Below, piece after piece: positions 43,770 to 52,997 of a DNA stretch of 64,000 bases. This DNA comes from Actinokineospora auranticolor (GTDB taxonomy: Bacteria > Actinomycetota > Actinomycetes > Mycobacteriales > Pseudonocardiaceae). A program made the position numbers and the translations under genes. The notes beneath the pieces were generated by a model that worked only from the letters and a program-made list of their open reading frames with translations, was not told the origin of the DNA and searched no databases. How positions within the stretch are numbered: position 1 is the first letter of the stretch; the number at the start of each line of letters is the position of its first letter. The DNA lies in contig NZ_PTIX01000009.1 in assembly GCF_002934265.1 (NCBI RefSeq), positions 1 to 64,000 of the forward strand, read 5' to 3'.

Positions 43770-45284
43770 ATGGACGTCATCGTCGTCGGCGCCGGGCCCA
43801 ACGGTCTCACGCTCGCCTGCGAACTGGCGCTCGGCGGAGTGCGACCGGTGGTGCTGGACCGCCTGGCCGAGCCCAGCCGCGAGCCCCGGTCGAACGGGCT
43901 GGTGGGGCAGGTGGTGCGCATGGTCGACCGGCGGGGGCTGTTCGAGCGGCTCAGCGGGCAACCGGGTCCACCGCGGCCCAACAACGGCTACTTCATGTTC
44001 GGCGCGATGCCGCTCAACCTGGGTCTCCTCGCGGACAGCCCGCTGTTCACCCTCCCGATCCCCGAGCTGGAAACCGTGCGGGTGTTGGAAGAACGCGCAC
44101 GGGAACTCGGCGCCGACATCCGGCGCGAGCACGAGGTCACCGGCCTGACTCAAGACGAAGACGGCGTCACCCTGACCGTCAATTGTCCGAAAGGGACACA
44201 CGAGCTGCGGGCCCGGTACGTGGTCGGCGCCGACAGCGCGCACAGCCCGGTCCGCAAGGCGGCGGGCATCGGCTTTCCCGGCGTCACCCATGACCGCACC
44301 AGCAACCGAACCGCGCACGTCAGCCTGCCACCCGACTGGATCGACCCGACCACCGGCGCGCTGATCGTCCCAGGCCACTCCCCCGTCCAACCATTCCTCC
44401 CCATTCGCACCCCACACGGCGGCTTCTCGTACGCGCCCCTGCCCGGCAAGCCGCCGCTGGTCTCGACCGTCGAGTGGGACGAACCGCCGACCGACGCGCC
44501 GATGTCCCTCGACGAACTGCGCGCCAGCGCCGGCCGGGTGCTGGGCGTCGAGGTCCACCTGGGCCCACCCGACGGCGACGGCCCCCACGTCCTGCGGCGG
44601 ATCAACGGCGGCAACACGCGGATCGCCGAGCGGTACCGGGACGGACGGGTGTTCCTGGTCGGCGACGCGGCGCACGTCTTCGGCGCGGGCGGCACGGGAC
44701 TCAACCTCGGCATGCAGGACGCGATCAACCTCGGCTGGAAGCTCGCCGCCACCCTGCGCGGTGGCGCCGACATCCTCGACACGTACGAGTCCGAGCGCCG
44801 CCCGTGCGCGGACCGGACCGTCACCCACTCGCGGACCGTGGCCGCCCTGATGTCCCCCGGAGACGACGTCACCGGCCTGCGAGGCGTGTTCGGGGAGCTG
44901 CTGACCCAGCCGTCGGTCGTCGAGACCCTGGCGAACCTGGTCGCGGGCTCGGACGTCCGCTACCCCGTCCCCGACAACGCGCACCCGCTCGCGGGGTGGC
45001 CCGCCCCGGACCTGACCCTGAACACTCCACAAGGGACTGTCACGACCACCGAACTGGCTCGCGAAGCGCGCCCCGTTCTCCTCGATCTCACCGGAACCCT
45101 GGACGCGAAGGGCATCGACACCATCCACGCCACCGCGAACACCGACATCACCGCCCTGCTGCTGCGCCCCGATTCCTACGTGGCCTGGGCGTCAACCGAT
45201 CCCGAGCCCGACCAAGCGGCTCTGACGGAGGTCGTCGAACGGTGGTTCGGCGTCACGCCGACCCGCCCTCAAGGTGACACGTGA
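43770..45284 (+). CDS. FAD-dependent monooxygenase, rifampicin/aromatic hydroxylase type
   Basis: The 504-residue class A flavin monooxygenase has 'DVIVVGAGPNGLTLACELALGGVRPVVLDR', DG motif 'RARYVVGADSAHSPVRKAAG' and 'RVFLVGDAAHVFGAGGTGLNLGMQDAINLGWKLAATLRG', the canonical form of the third motif. This motif is unlike that of the operon's other FAD enzyme. The C-terminal domain is thioredoxin-like. Related enzymes hydroxylate polyketides, phenols or rifamycins. A GGAGGA site precedes the ATG. It is probably controlled by the adjacent TetR. Its end overlaps the next, opposing gene by about 30 bp. Confidence 0.9.
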   Translation: MDVIVVGAGPNGLTLACELALGGVRPVVLDRLAEPSREPRSNGLVGQVVRMVDRRGLFERLSGQPGPPRPNNGYFMFGAMPLNLGLLADSPLFTLPIPELETVRVLEERARELGADIRREHEVTGLTQDEDGVTLTVNCPKGTHELRARYVVGADSAHSPVRKAAGIGFPGVTHDRTSNRTAHVSLPPDWIDPTTGALIVPGHSPVQPFLPIRTPHGGFSYAPLPGKPPLVSTVEWDEPPTDAPMSLDELRASAGRVLGVEVHLGPPDGDGPHVLRRINGGNTRIAERYRDGRVFLVGDAAHVFGAGGTGLNLGMQDAINLGWKLAATLRGGADILDTYESERRPCADRTVTHSRTVAALMSPGDDVTGLRGVFGELLTQPSVVETLANLVAGSDVRYPVPDNAHPLAGWPAPDLTLNTPQGTVTTTELAREARPVLLDLTGTLDAKGIDTIHATANTDITALLLRPDSYVAWASTDPEPDQAALTEVVERWFGVTPTRPQGDT

Positions 45285-45813
45285 GCCTGGCAACCTCCAC
45301 GCGGAGCCCAGACGGAACGCGCTTGGCCAGGCGGGTGAGCCAGCGGAGGGCGTCTTCGAGTCGGGCCGTCTGTCCCGCCTCGGCGTACGCGCGAGCGAGG
45401 TGAACCAGCGCCTCCGCCCAGTCGGCCATGGGTTTGCCCGCCACCGAGCGCAACGCGCGCACCTCCAGCCCGAGTGCGATGGCAACGGCACCCCCGGATT
45501 CCCTCTGGCGCACCAACAGTTCCTTGACCGTCGCCGCCTCGAACTCCCCGTTGTCGAACTCGAACAACCCCAACCGCGCGTAGGCGGCGGCAAGCCTGGC
45601 GAAGTCGGCGTGCGCGGCGTTGAACCGGGCCTCCAGCATCGCGTTGCCGACCGCCGCCCACCTCCCGAAGCGTGTCAGCGACGCTGACCGGCCCACATCG
45701 CGCTCCGCCCGCAACTCGTCCAACAAGGCGCGGTGCTCACCGCAGTAGTGCGCCACAACCACGCCTCCCACCAGCGCGTCGGTACGACCGCCCGCGATCC
45801 ACGACCTTGGCAC
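45253..45813 (-). CDS. helical TPR-like protein, unknown function
   Basis: The 186-residue frame is Ala/Leu-rich and helical, with weak TPR-like units ('ADFARLAAAYARLGLFEFDNGEFEAATVKELLV', 'ADWAEALVHLARAYAEAGQTARLEDALRWLTRLAKR'). No full-length family member is recognised; it may be the C-terminal fragment of a larger regulator. Its tail overlaps the FAD monooxygenase gene. It lies downstream of the RHS gene on the same strand, but 330 bp and a strong hairpin separate them, so a role as RHS immunity protein is not supported. Confidence 0.45.
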   Translation of the reverse strand: MPRSWIAGGRTDALVGGVVVAHYCGEHRALLDELRAERDVGRSASLTRFGRWAAVGNAMLEARFNAAHADFARLAAAYARLGLFEFDNGEFEAATVKELLVRQRESGGAVAIALGLEVRALRSVAGKPMADWAEALVHLARAYAEAGQTARLEDALRWLTRLAKRVPSGLRVEVARLTCHLEGGSA

Positions 45814-45869
45814 CGACCACGCCCATTACGCCGAACTCGCGACACCAGCGCACACCCAGCACGAACAGA

Positions 45870-45904
45870 GTGGTGCCGTGCCCACGACGTGGGCACGGCA
45901 CCAC
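45870..45904. terminator. hairpin terminator downstream of the RHS gene
   Basis: A 35-bp nearly perfect palindrome has 17-nt arms (GTGGTGCCGTGCCCACG and its complement) around a single A. It lies about 240 bp past the RHS stop codon and before the TPR-like gene. Confidence 0.7.
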
Positions 45905-46143
45905 TCCCGACGGATCGAACCGCCTATCGCCACCTCACCTCAGCGAGCCCTGCGTTCGGCAACGAACGCTTCGAAACCCCGATCGAACGCGAAGTACGAT
46001 GGCGACTCCATCTGGCAGGGGATTTTCATCGCTACGATTGACGCTGGTCCGCCCGCTTCTCGAATTTCGGAAAATGCGTACTTTCGAGCCGAACGCCACC
46101 GGCGCAGGGGCCCATCTGTCCGGTGGGTGTTCGGCGCTCGACG
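45905..46143. other. low-GC gap after RHS stop
   Basis: This stretch is visibly less GC-rich than its surroundings. It holds only a 29-residue minus-strand frame (46029-45940, MKIPCQMESPSYFAFDRGFE, then a basic end) that may be the stump of a lost immunity or other gene. I see no complete gene. Confidence 0.35.
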
Positions 46144-49100
46144 TCAGCAAACTCGCTGGGTGCCGATGTAGTAGGTCATCGAGTTGTCCGGTGCGTACAT
46201 CTCCTCGGCCGCGCAGGGGATCTGCATGGTGGTTTCGATGAACTGGTAGTGGTCCGCCTGGTGATCCATCTTGGGTAGCCCCACGGCGTCGAGACCACCG
46301 TTGATGATGCCGGCGAAACCTCCCTGTTCGCCGGTGATCGGGTTGCGTGTGGCGGACGCGAACGAGACCTTGTTGCTGGCGATCACCTTGACCGTGGCGT
46401 GGTCGTCCTTCACGTCCATCACCTGGTAGTCGACGGTGAAGGAACCCATGAAGTGCTCGATGTCGTCCGCACTCTCCCACCCGTCGACCGCGGTGGCGAT
46501 GGACCAGCCGTCCGCACCCATCCTGAGGAAGTTGAAGAATGGGTCGGTCTCGACGGTGTGTCGCAGCGATTTGTAGGGTTGGTACTCGTTGCCTCCCGGT
46601 CCGTAGACCCCGAACTTCATCTCATCCCGGATCATGTCCTGGACGTGCTTGGCCGCCGAGGTCTGCTTCCAGTCCTCGGTGATCCGGTCGCCGTCCTGGT
46701 GCAGGTACACCCGCGGGGTGTTGATTTTCTGATCGCTGAGGTACCAGTCCAGGAACATGTCGCGGACGCCGTAGTCCTTGCGGTGCCACGTCTCGGCGTT
46801 GGCGGGGATGTCGAAGTGGCTCCTCGCCTTCTCCCGCAGCGCCAGGGTCCGGACGATGTTCACCACGCGGCTGTACAGGGTCATGAAGAAGTTGACCAGA
46901 CCGAAGAACTCCCCGGACGGGTCGCTGTTGGTGAGTGGGTTGTCACCGCCATAGGAATACCCGGTCATCTGCTGCGGGTTCCCGCTGTCGAGCACCGGGT
47001 CCACGCTGAGGAACCGCCCGAGGACCGGGTCGTACTCGCGGGCTCCGACATCCACCAGCCCGGTCGTGGAACTCACCGGCATGTTGAGGAAGCCGCGCTG
47101 GTGGGGCCACGTCCCCTGGCCCGACCCGATCTCGTTGCCGTACGGGTCCAGGTCACGGCGGGTCACGGCGAAGCCGGTCATCGCCAAGGTGACCGTCGCG
47201 GTGGCGTGCGGATCCGACACCACGTACTTCGGGTCGGCGTTGGCCACTCGGAGAGCCACCGTGACCTCACCGAAGGTGTAGTACCGGGTACCGGTCACGA
47301 TGCCGGTGGCGTTGTCCCGCTTGAGTTCCTGCCCCGGCAGGTACAACGTCGCCGATGTCGGGTCGCGGCGCAGCAACTGCTTTCCGTCGGCGTCGTACAC
47401 GTAACTCGTGGTCCCGGCGGAACCCACCACTGTGGACAACTTGTTCTCTTCGTTCCAGGTAAGGGTCTCCTGTCCCGAACCGCTGGTGCGCTGGGTGGTG
47501 TTGCCAGACCCGTCATAGGCGTAGCTCGTCGACGCGGAGCCGGTCGTGGTCCCGCTCAGCGAGTGCGGCTTCGCCGCGCCCGCGGCCGGGTAGGCGTAGT
47601 TGGTGACCTTGTTCGCCGCACCGCCGACGCCGTGCTCGGTCTGGTTGTCCCGCGAACCGCCGACCAGGAACGACCACGACTTCCAATACGGGTTCGGGCC
47701 GCCCACCGTCGCCGACGACGGCGCCGCCGCACAGTCATCGGTCGCGGTCCACGCGTCGGACAGGCGGTCGAGCTGGTCGTAGCGGTAGCACTCGGTCCGC
47801 ACCGGCGAACCGGCAGGACCCCTGGTGTTGACCGTGCGCGTTCGGTTGCCCGCGGCGTCGTAGTAGTACCGCACGTCGTCGACCTGCTGCGCACTCGCCT
47901 GCTGCGCGGAGAGGTTCACGTTGGTGAGCCTCCGTGTCTGCGCGTCGTATCCGTAGCTGAGCCAAGCCTTGTTGTTCGACGGGCCCAGGGTCAACTGCGA
48001 AGCCTCGTCATACGGCGTGTAGGTCGACGCCGAGACGTAGGCGTTGTAGCCCGTCATGGTCCTGGGCTTGCTGAACTTGTCATAGCCGATGACGATCGCC
48101 TCCCCGGGGAGGCCACCTGCCGCGTGCGGCTGCATCATCGTGGTCAGACCGGTGGAGCTGTAGGCGTACTGGGTCGTGTAGGTGCTGCCCAGCGTGCCCT
48201 GGCTCGCGGGGATCTTGGTCACGATCTTGTTCGGGTTGCCCGAGGTGTCGTACGCCGTGTAGGCCGACTCGAACTTGCCGTCCGCCGTGTACCTGGTGGA
48301 TGTGTACGGCTTGCCGACGCCGTTGGTGGCCCCGTCGAACGTCCACGACGCCAGCGGCGCTCGCGTCGGTCCCGCCCCCGCGTACGCGGCCGTCTTGCGG
48401 CCGAGGGCGTCGTAGTCGTAGGTGAGCACCTGCCCGCGACCATCGGTGGTCGAGGTGACCTGCCCCGCCAGGTCGTAGGTGGTGGTGGTCTGACCGGAGT
48501 CGGGGTCCACCTGCTTGGTCAGCTGACCGATCGGGTCGTACTCGAAGGTCCAGACGACCCCGGCCGGGTCGGTCACCTTGTTCTGCTTGCCCGCGGCGTT
48601 GAACTCGTACTTGGTGGCCTGGAAGGTACCGCCGGACACCACGTCGCCGGTGATCGTCGGCGCGGCGGTGTACTGCCGCGCTTCGACGTTGTTGCCCCGC
48701 ACGTCGGTCAGCGCGGTGCTGGTCACGCCACCGGTCGGTGGGACGACCGTCTTCCGGTCACCGCCGTAGATCGTCGAGGTGAACCAGGTCTGCTGGTCTC
48801 CCTTGTACGCGGCCTCTCGCACAACCCGACCGGTGCCGTCGTAGTCGGTCAGCGTCCGGTCGTCGACCTCGGACGACGCGACACCGACCAGGTTGGTCGA
48901 TGGCGCGCCCTGGATCAGGTAGCGGTTGTTGGTCAACCGCTTCCAGCCGTGGGAATCGTAGAACGCCTCGTTGACGACACGCAGCCCGTCGCGAGCCTCC
49001 ACTTGCGACTGGCGCAGCTGCCCGAACGCGTCGAACAGCTTCACCTCGGTCACGTACTCCTGCGCGGTTCCGGTGTCCACCAGCCGCTTGTTGGTGACCG

Positions 49101-52100
49101 CGAGCGGCCCGTCGGTGCGTACCAGGTACTCGTAGACGAGAGTCGCCTGGTTCGACGCCTTCGGCTGCTGCCCGGGTTTCCACACCGCGGTCAACCTCCC
49201 CACGGCGTCGTACTCGAGGTCGGCCCGTCTGCCACCCTCGTCGACGGCCACGACGCGCTTGCCCCGGCTGGGCTCGAACTCCTCGGTCGACTTCTGGTTC
49301 TTGCCGTTCGTCTTGACCGTCTTGGTGTGCAGACCACCGTCCGCCGGAGTGTACTCCAGTGCCACAGTGCGATTCAGACCGTCCGTGGTCGACAGGGTGC
49401 GCCCCGAGGCGTCGTAGGTCGCGGTGCTCGTCGTGGCGAACACGGGCACCCCCGCGTTGACCGAGGTCACGGTGTCGCTCCTGGTGGCGTTACCCGCACC
49501 GGGCACCGCGCCGAGGCTCAATTGCCCGTCGTAGTACGTGCGACTGCCCTTGAACACGCCCGTCTGCGCGACCCCGGATGGTGGGCACACTTGTTCCGAG
49601 GAAAGGATTTCCCTCGGCTTGTCGCGGATCCACGACACCGTGTTGTCCGCGTACTTGGTCGTGGTGCACACATCCACGACGCCGGTCCCGGACTCGGTGG
49701 TGGCCTCCACCCGACCGGTCGTGTCGTACCGGTTTGTCGTGGTGAGCGTCTTGGTACCGCCCGCGGCGAGGTTGGTGACCGTCCGCGTGCGGTTCTCCTT
49801 GACGATGGTGGCGACGAGCGGGTTCAGGCCCGGCCGGGCGCGCGACCCGGTCGTGGCGACGAGCACGGGTTCGGTGACCTTGGTCGTGGTCCACGGCCCC
49901 GACTCCCCGTCGAAGGTCCGGACCTCGTACTCGGTGTCCACGAACAGCGGGTTGTCCGGCACGGTCTCGCCGAGGCTGTTCGACACGGTCATCGTCCTGG
50001 TGCCGCCGTTGGGCAGCCGGTCGCCATCCATACCCCGGTAGTAGGTCGTGCGGACGAGTGTGCGCCGGTCCACGGGGAGGCTGTCGATCCGGTTCGCCAC
50101 GTCACCGGTGCGGACCTCGACTTGCTGGAAGCCGCGGAACTGGCCGTAAGTGCGGTTTTCCGGTTTGACCAACTCGTTGTCGTCGTAGTGCCAGGCGGGT
50201 GCGCCGAGGTAGGCGTACTCGGTCAGCTGCCCGGGAGACAGCTCGTTGCGGTCGTCGACGCGCACGGATTCCACGACGTACTTGTGGAAATAGTCCAAGA
50301 CCGGGTTCTGCACGCCTTCCGGTGTCCAGTACACCGGATAGCACAGCTTGGTGTTGTTCGCCGGGTCGCTCGGCACATCGGTCGCGGTGCACCCCGTGCG
50401 GTAGGTGACGACCACGGCCGACCCGGCGTCGGTGTTGATGTTGGTGAGGCGCCAGTGCGCGAGGGTGGGCATGTTGTTGTAGCCCTGCACGCGGTTGGGC
50501 ATCAGCTGACCCGCGAAACTGATCGGCGGCGCGGTGATCTGCGTGCCGCTGCCGTACGCGGTGTGGGTTATGCCGCGCAGCTGGAGCGAGCGGTCACCCA
50601 CGGTGGGGTAGTCGAAGGTCGGCTCGTACCGGTCGACCGGAACCGGTCCCGCGCCCTTGTCGATCCGGGTGGTGATGGCCGACAACCGTTTCGTGGACCA
50701 GAATGACGGGCCGTGGTTGTTGCAGACCGCGCCCTGCTTGCACTCCTGGTCGGTGGGCACGTCCGGCCAGGACGTCGCGGTCGCTGTCGTGCGCTGCGCG
50801 GGATCGCAGGTGATCGCCCCGCCGGGGACGCACCGTTCGGCCACGTCGAAGGCAACGCTGTTGGGCGGTGTCGCGCTGTAGATCGAACCACCGATCTCGC
50901 GCAGGCCGTAGTCGACTCGCCTCAGCGATCCCGCTCGGGTGTAGCGCACGCCGGTGGTTTGCTTGTCGGCGCCGTAGTAGTTGTATTCGGGTGAGTAGTA
51001 GTACGCGCTCGCGTTGCCGTGCGGATCCTTGACGTAGTCCAGGTTCCACCGCCACGCCATGTCGCACTTGCCCGCGGCCTGGCACGGGTCTCCGCTCTTG
51101 CGGTGGTAGACCGGCACCGTCCAGGTCGAGTCGGTCACCTCCTGGGAAGTCCGGCCGGGCAGCGAGTGCAGGCCGAAGTAGTAAGCGACGCCGTCGGTGT
51201 TGGTGATCTTCCAGTACTCGCCGTTGTAGGCGCCGTTGGTGGCTCCCGTGAGCAACTCGACACGCGCGCCGTTGTCGTTGGACGCGTGCCAGGTGCCGGT
51301 GGCGTCGTCGCGGACGAGTTCGGCGGACATCTCGCCCAGGTTCAACGACACCACGTGGCCCGCCCAGCAGTAGTCGCCGGTTTGCTGGGCCGCGGGCAGC
51401 GTCTTGTCATCGGCGCAGGCCCGGTAGACGCGTTCGATGGAACCGGGCGAGTAGCCCCACCCGGAACCGGCCCACGACGCCTGGTTGTTCGTCGCGGCGG
51501 TGAGACCGTCGACCGCCGCCGAGTTGTACCCGAGGCTGATCTTGGGAGCCAGCTCACCCGCCGCGACCGGCGGGACCTCGATGGGGTAGTCCCAGGTGAA
51601 CGCGCCGGTGCTGCCGGTCACCGACCACCGGCCGGATGGTTTGAGGGAACTGGCCTCGTAGTCACCCGACGGCCCGGCCGCGTCGGCGACGACCGCGAGC
51701 ACGACCGGGGCGCCGCGGGTGGGCGCGCGCAGTCCCACGACCTCCTCGACCTGGTCGGTCGACAGCGCGACTGTGGCGCCGACGACCTGCCCTGTCGCGT
51801 CGTTCGACGACGGCAACGGCGTCTGGACCTGGCACCGCGGCTGTTCCGGGGTGTCGAGCACGCACGCCGGGAGAGCGGCAAGGCGCAGGCGGGAGCCGTA
51901 ATCGCCGCCGATGGCCTCGTGGAAGCCGGAGTAGTCCATCCCCACCGCCACCTCGCCGCCGGTGGAGGTGTCGGGCGTGACCGACACGACCACGCCCGCG
52001 ACCCCGGCGCGCGTGCTCAACTCCTGGTCGGCGACCTGCACGTGGAACGAGCCCGCGACGGTGCCCCGCGCCGACAGCGTGACCGGCAGGCCGGGAACGC

Positions 52101-52395
52101 GCCCCCGGGCGGAGGCGGCCACGGTGGCCTCCCCCGCGACGGGCCACGCCGTGGCGAGTGGCCGTTCCGGCGCGGGCGCGGTGGGTGGCTCGACGTTTCG
52201 CTTCGGCGGCTGGTACTCGGTGTGCGGGAGGACCTTCTCCGCGGTCGCCGACGGCGGCCCGGCGTCAACGCCGGTAGACACAACAGCGTCTACGAGACCC
52301 GCCGCCAGGACGACCGCGCACGACAGGGCAAGCAGTCGTCCGCGGCGGTCGGGTGGGTGCTCCGCCAGGAAGGGCGGAAGGGGTTCTGTTCGCAT
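46144..52395 (-). CDS. giant RHS/YD-repeat secreted protein with distinct C-terminal domain
   Basis: The 2083-residue protein begins MRTEPLPPFLAEHPPDRRGRL followed by a hydrophobic segment (ALSCAVVLAAGLVDAVV), an export signal. A long beta-rich shell follows with many YD repeats (e.g. 'YDTTGRVEATTESG', 'YDAVGRLTAVWKPGQ', 'YDYDALGRKTAAYAG', 'YDGSGNTTQRTSG'). It ends in the RHS core boundary 'YDPVLGRFLSVDPVLDSGNPQQMTGYSYGGDNPLTNSDPSG'. Beyond this lie 255 residues unlike the repeats (residues ~1829-2083; 'EKARSHFDIPANAETWHRKDYGVRDMFLDWYLSD', 'MGSFTVDYQVMDVKDDHATVKVIASNKVSFASATRNP'), the position of polymorphic toxin tips. Its activity is not recognisable. It is divergent from the LamG gene. Confidence 0.9.
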   Translation of the reverse strand: MRTEPLPPFLAEHPPDRRGRLLALSCAVVLAAGLVDAVVSTGVDAGPPSATAEKVLPHTEYQPPKRNVEPPTAPAPERPLATAWPVAGEATVAASARGRVPGLPVTLSARGTVAGSFHVQVADQELSTRAGVAGVVVSVTPDTSTGGEVAVGMDYSGFHEAIGGDYGSRLRLAALPACVLDTPEQPRCQVQTPLPSSNDATGQVVGATVALSTDQVEEVVGLRAPTRGAPVVLAVVADAAGPSGDYEASSLKPSGRWSVTGSTGAFTWDYPIEVPPVAAGELAPKISLGYNSAAVDGLTAATNNQASWAGSGWGYSPGSIERVYRACADDKTLPAAQQTGDYCWAGHVVSLNLGEMSAELVRDDATGTWHASNDNGARVELLTGATNGAYNGEYWKITNTDGVAYYFGLHSLPGRTSQEVTDSTWTVPVYHRKSGDPCQAAGKCDMAWRWNLDYVKDPHGNASAYYYSPEYNYYGADKQTTGVRYTRAGSLRRVDYGLREIGGSIYSATPPNSVAFDVAERCVPGGAITCDPAQRTTATATSWPDVPTDQECKQGAVCNNHGPSFWSTKRLSAITTRIDKGAGPVPVDRYEPTFDYPTVGDRSLQLRGITHTAYGSGTQITAPPISFAGQLMPNRVQGYNNMPTLAHWRLTNINTDAGSAVVVTYRTGCTATDVPSDPANNTKLCYPVYWTPEGVQNPVLDYFHKYVVESVRVDDRNELSPGQLTEYAYLGAPAWHYDDNELVKPENRTYGQFRGFQQVEVRTGDVANRIDSLPVDRRTLVRTTYYRGMDGDRLPNGGTRTMTVSNSLGETVPDNPLFVDTEYEVRTFDGESGPWTTTKVTEPVLVATTGSRARPGLNPLVATIVKENRTRTVTNLAAGGTKTLTTTNRYDTTGRVEATTESGTGVVDVCTTTKYADNTVSWIRDKPREILSSEQVCPPSGVAQTGVFKGSRTYYDGQLSLGAVPGAGNATRSDTVTSVNAGVPVFATTSTATYDASGRTLSTTDGLNRTVALEYTPADGGLHTKTVKTNGKNQKSTEEFEPSRGKRVVAVDEGGRRADLEYDAVGRLTAVWKPGQQPKASNQATLVYEYLVRTDGPLAVTNKRLVDTGTAQEYVTEVKLFDAFGQLRQSQVEARDGLRVVNEAFYDSHGWKRLTNNRYLIQGAPSTNLVGVASSEVDDRTLTDYDGTGRVVREAAYKGDQQTWFTSTIYGGDRKTVVPPTGGVTSTALTDVRGNNVEARQYTAAPTITGDVVSGGTFQATKYEFNAAGKQNKVTDPAGVVWTFEYDPIGQLTKQVDPDSGQTTTTYDLAGQVTSTTDGRGQVLTYDYDALGRKTAAYAGAGPTRAPLASWTFDGATNGVGKPYTSTRYTADGKFESAYTAYDTSGNPNKIVTKIPASQGTLGSTYTTQYAYSSTGLTTMMQPHAAGGLPGEAIVIGYDKFSKPRTMTGYNAYVSASTYTPYDEASQLTLGPSNNKAWLSYGYDAQTRRLTNVNLSAQQASAQQVDDVRYYYDAAGNRTRTVNTRGPAGSPVRTECYRYDQLDRLSDAWTATDDCAAAPSSATVGGPNPYWKSWSFLVGGSRDNQTEHGVGGAANKVTNYAYPAAGAAKPHSLSGTTTGSASTSYAYDGSGNTTQRTSGSGQETLTWNEENKLSTVVGSAGTTSYVYDADGKQLLRRDPTSATLYLPGQELKRDNATGIVTGTRYYTFGEVTVALRVANADPKYVVSDPHATATVTLAMTGFAVTRRDLDPYGNEIGSGQGTWPHQRGFLNMPVSSTTGLVDVGAREYDPVLGRFLSVDPVLDSGNPQQMTGYSYGGDNPLTNSDPSGEFFGLVNFFMTLYSRVVNIVRTLALREKARSHFDIPANAETWHRKDYGVRDMFLDWYLSDQKINTPRVYLHQDGDRITEDWKQTSAAKHVQDMIRDEMKFGVYGPGGNEYQPYKSLRHTVETDPFFNFLRMGADGWSIATAVDGWESADDIEHFMGSFTVDYQVMDVKDDHATVKVIASNKVSFASATRNPITGEQGGFAGIINGGLDAVGLPKMDHQADHYQFIETTMQIPCAAEEMYAPDNSMTYYIGTQRVC

Positions 52396-52997
52396 GGTCT
52401 CCGTCCAGGGGGTGAGTGGGCACACCGAGGACGCGGTCGAGCCACCGCACGGCGAGAGCGCGCAGCAGCGGCGTCGCGCCACGCGCGACGCTAATGATCT
52501 TGACCAGCCCCAGTGTCGCGTGCTGATGACGCGCCGCGTTCGAGATTAGCGAAGCGCAACGGCTTCGTGAAGGGTGAACACGGTCCGGACTAATGGCGGG
52601 TCAGGAAAGACCTCGGCGCGCGCAGGCAATTTTCGGTGAACAGATTCCGGACACTCGGCCCGCGCACTCGGAGTCGGTGGGAGATCAACGAGATGTTTCG
52701 GCGCCGCGTTGTCTGGCGTCGGTTCGCGGCGCCGCCGCCGCACCCACCAGGCCGTGCGGGTTGCGGCCGTTCAGCCTAGTAGCAATCCAAGCGGGGAGAC
52801 AGTCGCCCGCATCGTAGACACGCGTCCGCGGCTCGCGCGAGCGGCCAAATGGGCGCATTGAAGCGTCAAACATTCTTTTGACGCTTTGTCGATGTCCGAT
52901 ATGGCCCGGATTGCTCAATCGCCACTGTTGGTGTTGCCGGGCTTCCGCTAATGTCACGCCCGTTTACTATTGTCGCCGTGCGCCACTGGGGGCCATC
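52396..52997. other. divergent control region between RHS and LamG genes
   Basis: A 602-bp region of lower GC lies between the two giant divergent genes, with no gene I can support. Besides the hairpin/promoter at 52861-52905 it contains scattered AT-rich patches. The minus-strand promoter for the RHS gene is not clear to me. Confidence 0.45.
52861..52905 (+). promoter_or_regulatory. dyad and possible promoter for the LamG gene
   Basis: AAGCGTCAAA (52861-52870) is exactly inverted at 52877-52886 around 6 nt. The right arm contains TTGACG, followed 16 nt later by TATGGC, a weak sigma-70-like pair. A regulator or silencing protein could bind the dyad over the -35 box. Confidence 0.4.

Noticed and set aside
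46399-50706. 1435-residue plus-strand frame opposite the RHS gene
   Set aside because: It is a shadow of the RHS frame, rich in Arg/Gly/Val with no domains, while the minus frame carries YD repeats throughout.
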